Assembly: GCF_910591885.1 (NCBI RefSeq)
Contig: NC_063274.1
Coordinates: 14,902,164 to 14,966,163 of the forward strand
Length of the DNA stretch: 64,000 bases
Origin: Bombus terrestris
Lineage: Eukaryota; Arthropoda; Insecta; Hymenoptera; Apidae
Direction of reading: 5' to 3'
The position numbers and the translations under genes were made by a program. How positions within the stretch are numbered: position 1 is the stretch's first letter; each line of letters starts with the position of its first letter. Of this stretch, positions 13,301 through 28,300 are shown piece by piece. The notes under the pieces are model-generated. The model had not been told where the DNA came from. It saw only the letters and a list, made by a program, of their open reading frames with translations, and did not search any database.

Positions 13301-16300
13301 AGATATATCTTTTTCTCTAAAGATTCATATAATTCCAGCATGTATTTAATCCTGTTTGTATTTAACCCATGATCCTCGTCGAATTTTTTATATTTCAATC
13401 TTGCTCTCATCTCAATAAGAAAGAAGGATTTGTAAAGCAGCGAGAAGATGTTTAATATAAAATCGAATGAAAAAATTATGTATACTAACAAGACTTTTTC
13501 ATATTTTTTCAAAACGCCGAAGATATTTTTTAATATTATACAAATATACTTAGGTGGAAAATGAACGTGGCAGAATTAAAGCGCTGGTAGCTGTATTAGG
13601 GCCAATTCAAATAGACCGTCATTCCTGTCTTTCCTTTCTTATCAGCGTATAACTACATTTTCAATCAAGTAAAACACCGCTATTCATTAAAAAATAGTAT
13701 CTGCTTGCCTCAAGAAAATGGCAATATAAATAATATTAACAGTTACGTTCACCATATCAAATCTAGTTAGTTTGATAAGTTACACGCCTTAGGCTAACTA
13801 ACGCAACAAATCGAGTCCACGTAACAAAAATGGTAACAGATCCATTATTCGATCAGCTAATTATTTCTACGTTCTGCTTTCCAGTAACGATCCCGTTAAC
13901 AGTTTAATAACTTCACCTTGATTGCCACGAGAATTACATTAAATTATGTAAGAACAAGCGAACCGTATTCAAAAACCGGTAAAACGAGACCCTGACACCG
14001 CTTTCGGTATCCCCGCTTAATACAACGCTATAAAATTGCAGCACGTGCAAGATGACACATCGTGGAATGAAATATTTTATAAGGAAAGTGATCATTTTAC
14101 GCACAAGATTTTAGTTATTCAATCGAACAATTTTTTGGGGGCGTTAAAGGCGAAGACTAAAAAATACAGAGAATAATAATAGCGTTTCGTTAATTACGTT
14201 TTCGTTCGAAATAGTATATTGTTTTGTCTTCGCATTTACGCTCTAGTTCAGGATAGTATGAATCATGGGCTTCTATCTGAATATTTTTCTGCCTGCTTTT
14301 TGTATATTTTTCAAATCTATTAAGACGTGAGATAATGAATGTTTAATTTGCAACGTTATGCCACGCAACAATAGATACATAATAGATTTTTTGTAGAGAT
14401 CTTCTTTCGTCCAATATTCGAACGAGTATATTTTTTTTATTTTCTAGAAACGACTATATTTAATGGACTGCTGATTTTTATGTATTCATGGAGGATTCGA
14501 AGACCTAAAAATGTATAACTGCAAAGTTGTATAAAATATCCAAAATGTAGTATTCGTTGTAATATTTAGCAGATAACAAAGATTATTGCCCAGGTTCTAT
14601 CTTCTAAATTATATTCAGAAAAATATGAATTTGCGTTATAATACCTTAATTTACTTGGCTTGAGGGGTTAATCGTATTTTTACAATATTTTTTAATTATT
14701 TCGATCTTCCATGTTTAACCCTTAATTTCGCAATAGGCAAATTTTTATTTGCTAAAAAATTGGAGAGAATGAAAGGTTACTATTTAGTAACGGTATTTTA
14801 CGGATATCTATAATTTGTTTCTCTGTGAAATCTAATTCTAATTTCTGAAAAGCTTTCTCACGGAAGCATGCCGCGATTATCAAACAAATCTCCGAGGTTT
14901 CGATAACTCGCACCCACTAATCTTCATAAATTAGGTGTTGAAAATTCAATGAAGTTTTAATTTCGATGAATTAGTTATCAATGAGAGTTACAAATTTAAG
15001 CACCGTCACGGTAACAAATCTTGCACGGTTTCAGGTGAAATGGTTTCTACAGTAGGATCAATTTGGATCAGTTCAAAGCAGTTTCATTAATCGAAACGAA
15101 TGGGCTGTACCTGTGAACGCGTTGAAAATGGCGTTTCGAAGGCAACGAATTATTCGGCTGGCGACGACAGCTCCGATTTGGTTGGCTTTTCTTGTTCGAT
15201 CGGTTGAATTTCGTGGCCCCTGTTCATCGCCGATGAAAACGCTTCATTGCCGCGAATAAAACCCCTGACATTTCCATGTAACCATGCCCAGCCAGTTCGA
15301 CATTATACGCTTGAATTCGTTCGTCAAATATTACGTGTACAGCGAGATCATAAGCGAGATCAACTCTGTGTTGAATTCCAGACTTTTCCCATAGTTGGAA
15401 TATTGTTTCACGAACGTGCAAGAAATTGATATAAACACTAGTTCTTCATTTGTTATTTCCATCTATTATTCACTTATTAATTTTTTATACCTTTCATTTC
15501 CATCTTTCCTGTTTGCTAGTTTTGCTATTATTTTCGTTTATTCTCTTTCTATTATAAATTAGCTGTTTCAGGTAATTTTACAATTTTTATTTTCAAATCT
15601 TTCTGTATTTCAAAATGTATATACAACTGTATAGTTTGTTAGTTCTCATCTGTTAGAACGATAAAAGGCTATTTTAGTTTCGGTTTTTTAATCGATAATA
15701 CGAAGAGATACATTTGTATTAAGTAAGGAAATTATCTTGCAGATAATTTCATAACGAGCGAACTGCCTCAACGATACTATTACTTTTACTTAAATACTTT
15801 GGAGTGAACCTTAGACTTTAGATCCGACTAAATTATTTTCTATGACGATGTTATTTCCATTTGCCTGTGTATTAAAAAAAAAAGAAATTTTTCTACTTTC
15901 TTCATAATTCGCAGAACTGTAAAAATAGCCGTTGCCTTTTGCTATGTTTTTAATTATATTATCAGGCACACTGTCAATATATACTTTAATTTCCTGCTTC
16001 ATTCTTTACCTCTCAACCTTCGAAATAAGACAATATTTACCAGAAACATTTTCTCCGGTCCTACTTCACTATATCAACGTAACATTCTTTCTCTGCAGAA
16101 ACACCCTGTACATCTGGATCCCTCTCGTTCCCTTCTTTCTCCGCGAAGCATCTCTTTTCAGGCGTAAATTTTCTCCCCTTTTTAACAACGGCTCCGCTTT
16201 CCTGGCTCCTGTCTCTGGCTCCGCCACTCGACAGCTCTGCAACTTTTAATCCTGAAGACCCTTTCTTCCACTCTAGCTAGCAGCAACGATACACGTAACG

Positions 16301-19300
16301 TGGATCTGAATAACGACTCATCGAGTCGTGCAATCGGCGATTACCGAAAATTGCTGTCCATTCACCGGCTCGTCTTTCGCCTAATGAATTACACGATCGA
16401 CCCGTGCAATTATTCTTCCCTTCTATTCCTCTTTTTCTTCTTGCTCCCTTTTCCCGTCGTTCCCGGCGCGTCCTTCTGTGTTTCTTTGTCTCGAGATCAA
16501 ATAAGCGCGTGGAAAAGAACTTTCGCTGGTGAAAGCGATCGTCAATAGAAATAAACCGCATATTACGATGGCCGACCTTGGCACCACAGAACCCGACCTT
16601 TGAAAGTAAAACTCGCTCGTCCGCGTTTTGCAATTGCAAGGGTTATGCAACTAGCAGCATACGGATAATCGTCGGCTTTTTGCTCGTTGCTCTCGTTGTT
16701 ATCGATTTATTTCCCCGTGGTCTTCTAAATTGGACCCTTCTGTTTTCTTCGGAAGTAATTTGTGGAATATTTCTTATAACGGAGATTACCAGGAAGTAAC
16801 GACGAAGCAGAGATTTTTTTCAAAGGAGTGGTATCGTTATCGTAGTTGGACGAGTATAATTTTTCAAGCGAGTACAGGTGTAGAATGAAATTGTTTTTAT
16901 CGACACGTTTAGTGTATATCCGAAGTAATGATTATGAAGTTGTTTAAAATCGGATGTATTACTTAATTTAAAGATTAAGTCAATCGTATCAGCATTATTA
17001 AGTTTATGATCGGTGCCGACTGGTTTGTATATGTTTCCTCTTTTGTGATTAAATATAAGTTTGTTAATTTCGGATTTGTAAGAACTTGGTATTCTCGCTG
17101 TTTCGAAGCAGTTTGGCTAGACTTGTACTCATGAAGGAAAAGAAGAATGACCCGGAAACTGCAATTCACTTTGAAAGAAGCAGACCGTATACTTGTTTTA
17201 AGCATATAATATACTATATATTAAATACTCTGTAATAGTATATAACGTACCATGTACGAAAAAAATAATAGATCGAGCCTTATGTGGAAAATGATACACA
17301 AATGGAAACAATGTCTGTTTGAATGTTTTGTGATCTTGAGATGGACGAAAGAGGACCTCGAAAAGAAATATTTACCACTAACGATCTAATATAAGCGTAT
17401 AGAAATATTAAAAACAAGTTGAGAATTATTTCAAAGTACTTAGATGTTCATACTCGAATCAAGTTTAACGGAGGATGGATATTTATTTAAAAGAGACCAA
17501 TTGTTTCGATTGTATAATTATTAAACGATTGATAAATGAAGTCCAGTAGGATTCCAAAACAACTGGAGCAAAGTTATTGAGCAACTATCGTGTTTCACCA
17601 CGAGCGAACATTCAACGAGAATGATTAATCGTTTGACAAGATCCAGATGCTTGCGATACTCCTCTTACAAGTTTCACAGCATTAACCAATATCCTTCCTG
17701 GCTATCGTCAGTGACCAAGCTATCAAAGATTCTTTAATTTCGTAACCTTAATTTCCCTTCATTTTCACAAGCGCAAAACGTTGGTCAAGAGCGTGGAGAA
17801 CTTCCGTGAAACAGGCTTTTCTCTCTTGCCGCTTCATTCGGTAGGGAACGCTTTACAATTAAACAGATTGCGCCCAGGCAACGTTGGGGCCATTTTAATT
17901 TCGCGACTGCTACTTTCTTCGGCGTTCCGCTGCAAACATCTGCCGCGAATATAATCGCAGAAATTGGTGCCTCCGTTCATCCTCCTCGGCATAACTGAGA
18001 ATTCCTCTTTCAAAGTAAGCAAACGCAATTAGAATCGCGTTTTTGATTCTGTCGCCGCTAATGCTAAGCGAAATATTTAGAGAGACGGGAGGAATTTCAT
18101 TTCTCCGACCTACTGCAATTCGTCTAAATACTTCAGTCCCACGCTTGTCTTCCGTGCTGTTTACTTCGTTCGCGTCTATTGATAACGTTAACAAGTTAAT
18201 AGTTGCTGACGTGGCAACAAGTTTTTATCGTTTCTAAACTACCACACGTTACATTAATCGTCAGTGGCACTGAAAAAACGGAGAATTTTTAGTTGTTTGT
18301 TTCAATCTCAAGTAATAACAAGCGATATAAAGAACGATATTTAAAATGATTAAATGTCAGAGTTGAAAATTTTAGTAGACACAGAAAAAAAGAAAGCGTG
18401 TCTGTTAATTTTGTAATTTACATCATTCGGGGCTTTTAACATTTATTACTATTAATTATTATTCATGTTTTATCACAATGTAATTAGCTCACAGAATCGT
18501 AGCTGTATCATTTTAAGTTCTAGAATAAAATAAATTATTCCAACACTTACAACTTTCTTCACCTTACTTCACGTATAATTTACGCTCTCTCGCACTTTCT
18601 TTTACATTCTCAGCATTTATATCGCTTATTATTCCAATTGCTCGATCGTTGTGCTTGTTGTGATCGCAGGACCTTGCTGTCTCCTATCGTAGCATTTTGA
18701 GCTAAGTCGATATTTAACATTAAAATTACCACACCAGTCAAATTGACTGGTTTTACAATTTTATTTTACTTCACGTTATATTTTCTTTCCGCAATGATGT
18801 AATGACTTTCGCAACGATAACTAAAAGAATAATATAATGAATTTTATTTTGTTTTTTATGTATTCAAACACAAAATAATTTTATATGAAGTTACTTATAC
18901 CAATACCAGTCAAAATGACTGGTACTTGTCAAAGTATAAAAGGGTCCTGCAATCTGTTTATTGAAGCTTAATTAACCAGTTTCCTCGTTTTGTACAACTT
19001 CTTATACGTTTTTTAAATTTTTATTGCGTATCATTCAATATGATGATATCAGTTATCAAGAAAATTCCAGATCGATCGCCAGAACACTAAATATTAACAC
19101 TAGAAATTCCACAACAGTCAAAATGACTGGTTCTACAATTTTATAAATGTATCAATTCTCGTTTAGGGATCATAGTCCCAGATGGATTAATAATACGAAA
19201 AATGTACTACATAACATTGAATTCCTTCTGTAAGAAAGTAATAAATCAATAAATATAAAAATATTTCATTATTACGTATTTTTTAAAGACCAATCATTTT

Positions 19301-22300
19301 GACTGGTTTTGGTAGAAATAGCTTCATGTTAGCTATCGGTAATTCTAGTGTTAATTCGTTTACAAGGAACGTCGTTGCATTGATACGCTGAACCTTTATT
19401 TCAACATTCACAACATTCCTTGCTCGACACTCGTCGCATCATTTATTGAAAATGTATAATACGAAGCAATGTTTTTAAGTAGCCGATATTCCAGACCTTT
19501 ACCCATTGTATTAAAAGAAGGAATCGTGAAACTGCACTTAGAGCCGCGGATTTTCGTTTTCTTCTCGTTCGATTATGCATGTGAAGGCACGTGTGGTTTT
19601 GGGAATGTCGGGTGACTTTAAAGACCGCTTCATTGCGAATTCCACGCGATAATGTCATCAATCTCCTCGCATCGCGGCCGGCCTCTCTCCGATCCTTTCA
19701 CGTTGTTTCTTTTCTTCCGTTCTTCGTCATCTTGGTCCTCGTTTTATCTTCATCCCCCTTCATCCACTTATTCTCTACTGTCTCCGCTTCGTTTTCTGAT
19801 TTCCCTTTTTCTTTTCGAAACTCGTTCCTAACGGTATGCAGATATATTCATGAAATTGCTCGGTGAACGTGAGCAGAAGCGCATGGAACTGGCAACAAAT
19901 TGTAGATGCTCGTCTTGAAGGCTATAGAATCAATACTCCGTTACGTAGAAGAGAACGCAGGAACAGAAGGGAAAGGTAGAAAGAAAGAAAAGGAGACAGG
20001 CGAGAGGAGACAAAGAAAGTTGGAAAAGAAAACAAAAAAGAAAAAAAAGAAAAAAAAAGAAAAAAAGGGACGGCGGAAGGAAAGGAACGAAAGGATCCGC
20101 AGTTTCCGCGATGCGGCAGTAATCACGACCAGCTAATTAGGGCGGTAATTTCTGCTAATTGCTTTCATTAGTACAGACCGAACTACCGTCTTCTTTATCG
20201 CCGATATAATTCTATAATTACGTCGATTTCACGGTACCATGTTTTATAACTGTACTTCCTGTGTCAATTGGCCAACTTTGAGTCGTGGTTGGAGTCTACG
20301 AAGCACAATGTCCATAGCATTTTATTGTGGTGTCACGTGAATCTGTTTTATTTATTAAACAGCAGCTTCACTTTTACTCTGTTCTTCTTAGTAACTTCGT
20401 AAGAATTGTTTCTCGGTATTTAGATTCGAAGAATTAATAATCCGAAATAGTTTTCCGTAATTATAATTATGGAAAAGCGACTTAATAATAAGTGCTATAT
20501 AGATGCGTGTTATACGTTAAGAACGTTTAACGAAATTTTAAAAGCGTTATAATTAACGTTTGTTTGCAATTTAATTGCTTTATATAATTAATTTGCTAAC
20601 ATTTACTTTTAATTACGTCAAAAATAAGCTTATTCTCTTGTTTAGTTCTTTTAAAAAGTGATATTAACGCTCTATGCAGGAAATGTACAGTGGCTTACAT
20701 TATTACTTGCGTAATTTTGAAAATAAAAAAGAAAGAAAATGAATTACAGAAGCCGAAACAGTTAGCCACGATATTACGTGAAATTTTGATTAGCACATTC
20801 GTATATATGTTCCAGAGTAACTTTGATACCTAATGTAAGAGTAACTGCAAAACGATTACATTATGTCGAAAAGTAACTTCGAAACTTTTGCAATATTTCA
20901 CGAGGAAAGTAACTTCGGAACTCCTATATTATTTCACGTTCAAGAATAGCTTCAACACTTAGCGCGGAAATGACTTCGAAACTCCTGCGTTATTCTACGA
21001 TAAAGGTTCTCAGTTTACGTCGGCTAATTTATTTAGACCCCGATAAGTTATCAAGCGTGTCAGAGTCTACAGATATAGCTACGCCTGAAAATTCAAGTTA
21101 CGATAGTTTATATTACCGTTCATATGTACATGCATGTAATAAGATTTAATAAGATACTTGCGAAATACGAGGTAAATCTTGAAAGTTTTCAGAAACTTTC
21201 AAGTATCTTTGCCTCCTTGACGTTTCATAATTTAAAAGGTCCATATGCATGTCTATGTTTAATATTATAAAATTTCTCAATGATCATACGTATACCTAAA
21301 TCACGGAATTAAATTACGTTCTTTGTATAATAAAATTAAATCGCCTCTCTCAATTGCTGAATATGATCGTTCAATCAGTTTGCGTTTATCATTATTTTAT
21401 TTACTAATTTACTTTTATTTAATAATTTATCATTATTTGATTCTGCACTTTAAACGATGCCTCGATTCAAATTCAGATATTTTCTAGTCCAGCTTTTTGA
21501 ATATACTGTGTGTAATATACCGTGTGTAATATACTGTGTATATATATATTGGATAATTCTTGCAAATTGTTCTTAAACGCGTTTGCCATATATTGTCAAA
21601 ATCAATAACGATTAATAGCCTGATAATTTAGCTCGATTATCATATTCTGTACGAAACATCAATTTATTGACATCTATCGTCGATAAACTTACTATCGTAC
21701 AATTGGTTCGTGCCTCTCATGTTACTAAAATGAAATGAAAGATCTTGAAAATGTTCTATGATCGATTATTATAACGTATTATATCCCCCCGTAATCACGA
21801 GTCGCATCTACAATTTTTTTTCGCCTTCCAACTCGTCGTTAATCATCATTGACCGCCGTTATCCGTTTCTTATCCTGCGACCGAATGATTTTTCCTTTGC
21901 CGCATTTCTACGCTGTACGTTATCGTAAAGCACCGATGACACTGTTCTATGTGTGCACGCGAGTCGCAATAAAGCGAGTCGGAAATGCGAGAAATTTCGA
22001 CGGCGACCGAATACTTTCACGAACGTACACAAACGTAACCCGTATATCACCGCGGGAAACGACAATCGGTTGGCTATACAGAGGCCGATTGCGCGCGGGT
22101 ATTACGAGCGCAACGGGTCGCCGGAAGTTACGTTTGACAAACCGCATGTAAGCGGAACACGGACATGGCCGTTCGCGATTCCGTGTAATTTTATGTTTGT
22201 GTTTGCTGAACCGTGATCGCGTTTCTGCGGCAGCCTAAGCGGCACGCGTGCGGTCATTCCCGATTCCAGCGAACTATCACTCTATTTGGCCGATTCTGTG

Positions 22301-25300
22301 TTACGTCCAACTGATCCGCGATCATAATCCCCCATTCCCTGATTATCTACCGATCTAAAGCATAATTCGATAGCCAGTTGTTTTAGGATATTAACGAGAC
22401 GTTTCGTCGGAGAGCTGGGCGGCAATTACGGTTGTGGAAATTGTGTCGTTCGAGATTGAAAAGAGGGTGATTCGAAAGAGTCGACAGTGGAAACAGGTGT
22501 TCTGATAATCCCTCGAGTTAAAGTAGAATTCGATTTAGAGTTGTTTCGCGGTGTTAACGAGAGATTCTTTTTCGAGAGGCAGTGACAACGACGGCTGTCA
22601 AAAACGTCGTTCCAGATTGAAAAGCGGTTGTTCGAAAGGAGCTCTTTGATATAGCTGAGTGTATTTCTTTCGAACGTTATGCATCGTATCCTGTTATTCA
22701 AAAACTAATTAATAACTAATAAAAACTAATTTCATAAACTAAAATGTCTCCTTTGTACTTAACGACGAAGGAAATATTTTAGATATAATCTAAATAGCTT
22801 CGAATAGAGGAAAAGAAATTTTCTTACGGCTATTTTCGATGGCTTGTGTAACATTACTGGAAAAATTATTTACTATTGAGAATTTACTATTACACGTAAG
22901 GTACTGTGCCGATTTAACAAATTTCGTTCAAAAACTAACGGCAACGAATAGCTGATCTTTGTTGACAGAAAAGATATTCGATATTATCTATAGAAATTAA
23001 ATTGTGGAGATATCGGAAGAATATTTTAATAGTAAATTGAACAAATTTACGGTGTCTGAATAGGTAAATTATATTTTCTGAGAACGTTCAATTTCTTCCT
23101 GCATTTTTTAAAAATAGACCAGATAACAAGCTATCGTTTGAAAGCACCTCGCCGACAAAATGCTTAATAAACATATTGAAATTGCATATAGCGCGCATAT
23201 AGTAAATATTTCTATTCACGTACCTTGCAGGCTGGAATACCACCCGTCCAAGAAGTTTGACCTGAACAACCTGTTCCAATTCCAGGTTGAACTTTCAAGA
23301 CTGTCACTGTCGCTGTCAAAGCTCACATCAGGGAAATCGAAGGCTGCTGACATCATTTGACTTCCAACATCGGATGGCAAAACAACGACGGTGTCTACAT
23401 TATTTTTGTCGCTAGTATCTGCGTTACGTGCACCTGTAAAAAATAACAAAATTATTTGAAAAACACGTTAGATATTAAATACTAATTAAATACTAATGCT
23501 TACTAATTATAGCTGTTGAGATGGATCTTTGATAAGATTTTTCAATTTTAAATAACTAAATCACATTTAAGATCTAACCGAGGATTAAGTATTAGCTTTG
23601 AACGTTGTAATTGTATATAAATTGTGTATATATTTTAATAAATATTGTAATAAGTAACATAAATTTTTCCTCGCTCTAAAATGAAATTTCTGATGACATA
23701 TATATGAGGGCCTACGTCGACTAACAATATCCTATTTTTTAAATTATACAGTTACGTGATATGATGATATTCAGTTTATTCGAATAATTTTTAACATTAA
23801 TACTCAAGTTGACTACCACGTTCGGTACATATTATACATATGTAACATTGAACGATGACTCGGGATAGGTTGTTTGTTATTAAATTCCGGAATATTCAAG
23901 TATTTCGATGATTGCATATCTCGTAACGTTACGTAAATATGCGTGTATCTTTCGTTGCCGATTTATATGCTAGTACCGAAAAGAACGGTCGTTATAGAAA
24001 GTTTTAATGAAAAACATATGGCGAGAGTATATATTACGTCATCGTATGCACTGTATTTGTAAAGTTAAATTGATATGAGAGGAAAAGTTTCAAAATTACC
24101 GAGTACATTATACGTGACGAAGTAAGAAGGAGTATGGATTGTAAACCAAATTGCCATACTAACAATAAGCAAATCTAAAAACATGAGCTATATTTTTTTC
24201 TTTATAAAAAGAAGTGAATTTTGTTAGTATTAAAAAATATGTATTTTTATTATTCGTCAAACAATTTTAAGTTTAACCTTCCATTCTCTGTGATTGTGAA
24301 AAATACATTTTCCATGAAAGAATTTGTTTTATCCAGCTTATGACTCCCTCTTGAAACCGTATAACCTCTGTTTAACCCATTTTTCTAAAGATAATATCTA
24401 GGTAAATCATTCTGGTATTTTAAAGAGCCATATAGATAGAATATATATATATAAAAATTCAGGTGAGCTAAATATAAGCACCGCCTAGTTTCAAGATTTG
24501 TAAGAATACGTCAAGACCGTAGATATAAGAAGTATAGATCACAGATGTTGTGTTGATAAAATCGACTTCATAAAGAGAAATAGAAATAAATAACAAGTTT
24601 TTCTTTCCCTTTCTATAGGCGGAGCAAATATCAGCTACGAAGGGAAAGTGATATCAAAATATGTCTATCTCGTTTTAACATGCTCTTTATTTCCCAGCCG
24701 TGATCTATATCTGCTATTTCAATGGTCGACACTTGCTCGAAAATGGACAATTTTCGAATCATGTGATTCACGTTTAACCTATTGCCCCTTTTAAACGAAT
24801 TCTCTCGTTTCGATTTTGAAAATTCCACCTTTTAACCGTTTGAGTCCCAGGGGTCTTTGAAAAAACAGGATCGAAAAATCCCGAACAGCGCGATAGCGCT
24901 TGTCTTAATTGATTACGAAGAGAAATAATTTGTTATTTTATGAAACACATCTATCTTATTATATGTACTATTAGTTTATACGTATTTCAAGTTTTGTTGA
25001 ATAAAAATTATTGAGAAGATAACAAAATACAAAATACCCTCAGTCGTCCGTAGCGTTCAAATGTACTGGGACTTTTCGATACAAAATCTAAACAAAGCGA
25101 TCGCGCTATTTGGAACTCAAACGGTTAATTTCGATCGTGTCATCTACTAGACAAGCTTAAAAAAAGCAACTAAATTGAATCAATACTGATATACTTCATG
25201 ACTTTTCCGTATATATTGCGTGTCAGATGTCACAAGGAAAATTGAATTTCGTAACGCCAGTCCGTTTTTCAGCTTATTAACTTTAATTCGTCTCTTGTTG

Positions 25301-28300
25301 CTCGTAAAATTTGTTGTACGAATAAAAATAGAATATCAATCGCGTATTCGATGAAATATAATTTTCAGAAATTGTAGAATTTCTTAAACACGAGTTCAAT
25401 TACACGTGCTTCTTTCAAATATGAATTAGCACGGATAAAGAAGAGAAGCCAGTGCAGCTGCGAAGCTTTCAATCGCGAAACTTCAAATACACGCGTCGAT
25501 CGAAGAAGGTCGTTTAAAAACGAGGAGGACCAGAATGCGACCTTATAATAATTATTCTTGCTCTCGGCGTGGCGTTTTGCCCGCGCGATCCTTTCAAACG
25601 GCTCGTGGCACTTAGTGCTTTACAGCGAATTTGCCGTAGTGATTTATCGTCGAGCCCTTTTAGTGCCACGCCACTGGATCCGCTACCGACCTCACTGTCA
25701 GCCAGGAAATGCAGGATTCTGTACTTCTGTGCTAGGAGTTTGACACGCATGAACAAACTTAATCGGTAATCGATAAGCAGAGTATGTCTGGTAAGGATTA
25801 AAAAGCAAGAGAAAAGAGAAGAAACGAAGAAGAAAAAGAAAAAGAAAGGAAAAGAGGAGAAAACAATAAAAACAGCGACCACGTGACGTCTCATTTGCAA
25901 AGTGTCAAAGCGCTGCGTGTAACTAAAGTCTCGACGGCGTGGTGCACGGCTATCGTTCCGGAATGATCGATCGTGTCTTCTTTTAAACAGCCCCTCCTCT
26001 CGTTTGTATATCAAACGGTCCGTCACACAGTATTCCTTCCTCTCAAAGAACCTCGAATTTTTTTCATAGACGCTACACCGTTTATACGGGATAAAATGTA
26101 AAACAGGGATGTTTTTTGATAAAGAAAAACGCGAATGTAAAGTTACGATCGATCATGACTATCGGCGAAAGATAACGTAATACCTCTATATTCTGTGCTA
26201 CCCTTGCAAAGTGTAATCCTCGTTTCGTGTACAGAATGTTCGAGCATAATTTAATTTCAATTTGTAGAGGCACGGTAGCTGGGTATATAAGTACGGCGAG
26301 GTGAAGAAATTGGGCGCGCAACGTTTGAAAGACGTCGACGGGATGTTCGTGAAAATTTCTCAGAGGGAAACCGCGAGAGGCGTTACGGACGTTTCTAAGA
26401 TCGTCTTTGTTTCTGTACACGGGATATTATATTCTATACAACCCCCTGCGGTGCTTTCAAAATAAGCTGTTAAATGAAATTATTCAAGATTTAAGATATA
26501 TGATAATACAATTTTCGAACTATTACAAAGTTATTTCGTAGAATAATCTGTTAAACAGACAAGTATTCTTATGCTAAAAAGACTTAAACCATTTTTAATG
26601 CTTTATACATAGTCGTTGTACCTTGTATAACGTATATAATTTATAATCGTAATATATGCATACAATCGTTATATACGAGTTTCTTAATCATCGTATCTGT
26701 AAATTTACAAATTTTCAAGTCCGCAAACTTTTAAGTATTCTATCTTTCGAGTTACTAAACCCTTCAATTTTCTTACTTTTAAACTTGTAAGTTTTTGTAA
26801 TATCTCGTTAAGTTTCCTCATTCACTTACTTAACCCTTTCAGGAAAACAAAAGACTGTCTTCGCAAGCGAAAGAGGTGTTCAGAATCATTGAACTTGAAA
26901 AATTTCGCGTTATATAATCTTTGAATTATCCAACTGGTAAATTTTTAATTGTACTTCGTTAACTTTTCAAGTTAGCTTTACAGGAGAAACTTACGATATA
27001 CCAATAACTCTGAAAACAAATAATCTTATGAAATCTTAAAAACAGTAAAAGCAATCTCCCCCAAAGAAATCACTATCGTTGACACGAGCATCTAATATGT
27101 AAGGGGCGTCGAAAAATAGAAAGAGAGAAAGATAGAGATAGGAGCATATTCATCGGACTCTGCGAAGTAGACTTTTCTCGAATGCTTCTGGCGATTATTC
27201 AATTTACTGGTAGCCAATTCATATTAACGCACGTAGAAACGTAGGAGTCAGTTTGAGTCAATCTAATTCCTGTTTGGAAGCCCCTCCCCGTGCGAAAAAC
27301 GACGCACGGTCTATCATAGCTCGAGGAAATTCGCGACCACAGCTTTCAATGATGAAAAATCGTCGAGATTGCTGCCACGGAATGAAATGTTTTGACAGAC
27401 GACAACGACAAGATACTACTCCCTTATTGAATTCCCTCCTCCAAGGCTTCTATAGTATACGAGAAACGAATTCAGAATTATTCCATACAACATTTTCCAA
27501 GCAGCTAGACACCGAGCATGCCACTGTCTTTATTAAATTGTAATAAAGTTATTGCAATAAAGTACACGCAATCCTGCATACCGAAATAAAAACAGTGTTT
27601 TGTATCGGTATTGTGTTAGGTGCATGATGAAATGTCAAAACCTAGGAAAGAGGAAATCGAGAGGAGTAGACAAGCCTGTGTTATACAAATGCGTAGGAAT
27701 CGTCAACTTATTGTCATTTTATAGAACGTTGCTGAAAAGAAGACTGGCGTGAGGAACGCGAATCCGATTAGCTGTTTCGTATAGACTCAACACAATCATA
27801 ACGATAAGCACGCGTATTGATCGCTACCTTGTCCTCGTTCCATCGCGCTAGTCTTCTTTTCGGCAACGCATAGTAGTACATACTTCGTCCTTTTTAATCG
27901 TTTTTGAATCCCTCCAATGTGAAAAAATGATGGGAAGTTGAGATTAAATGTATCATAAATATACTTAATATACTTAAATATACTTCATTTCTTTATAGCG
28001 AAGTTACGTTGCACTTTTGACGTTAGATGTAGAAAACATGTACTTTCAGCTTATCGTACTCGACAATTCCTAATAATCATGTCGCGTGTAATAATATTTA
28101 AGACGTAAAGTTCATAGCATTATTCTTGATAACTTGCTCGAGCCTCTCTCGCACTCTACTGTGAGGGGCTTGACGAAGTTACTGAGTTAGTGGCTTTAGC
28201 CATTACGTAGGCCATACCGTGTCTAATTACGATCTAAACTTAAGAAAGTCTTTCATCGTCAAAAATGTCAGACATTTCTTTCAACTTATGTTTCTTTATT

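Larger units (their letters stand above)
4925..23223 (-). other. icarapin: Icarapin intron 2 (18.3 kb)
   Basis: The donor GTACGTG and acceptor TTTTCAG flank this intron. It contains four TTAA-bounded short elements, the 30-bp minisatellite, the 36-bp degenerate repeat, a homopurine tract and several GC-richer blocks. The clearest GC-richer blocks are 12640-12940, 15000-15430, 16040-16800, 17640-18240 and 21780-22640. Between these the DNA is AT-rich and I see nothing else. No nested gene is supported. Confidence 0.9.

Noticed and set aside
16277..16639. 120-codon minus-strand frame and overlapping plus-strand frames
   Set aside because: Open frames overlap on both strands in a GC-richer block, with no domain or start context that favours one.
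25514..26026. 170-codon minus-strand open frame, the longest in the window
   Set aside because: It crosses a homopurine tract that yields a Phe run, has no recognisable domain, lies in a GC-richer block where stops are scarce, and other frames are open across the same DNA.
26829..26880. TTAACCCTTTCAGG, like a TTAA element terminus, with a small CTTCGC/GCGAAAG hairpin
   Set aside because: No matching inverted end could be found within about 1 kb.
27253..27559. 96-codon plus-strand frame followed by two AATAAA signals
   Set aside because: The polyadenylation-like hexamers are common in AT-rich DNA, and the protein is unrecognised with no splice support.
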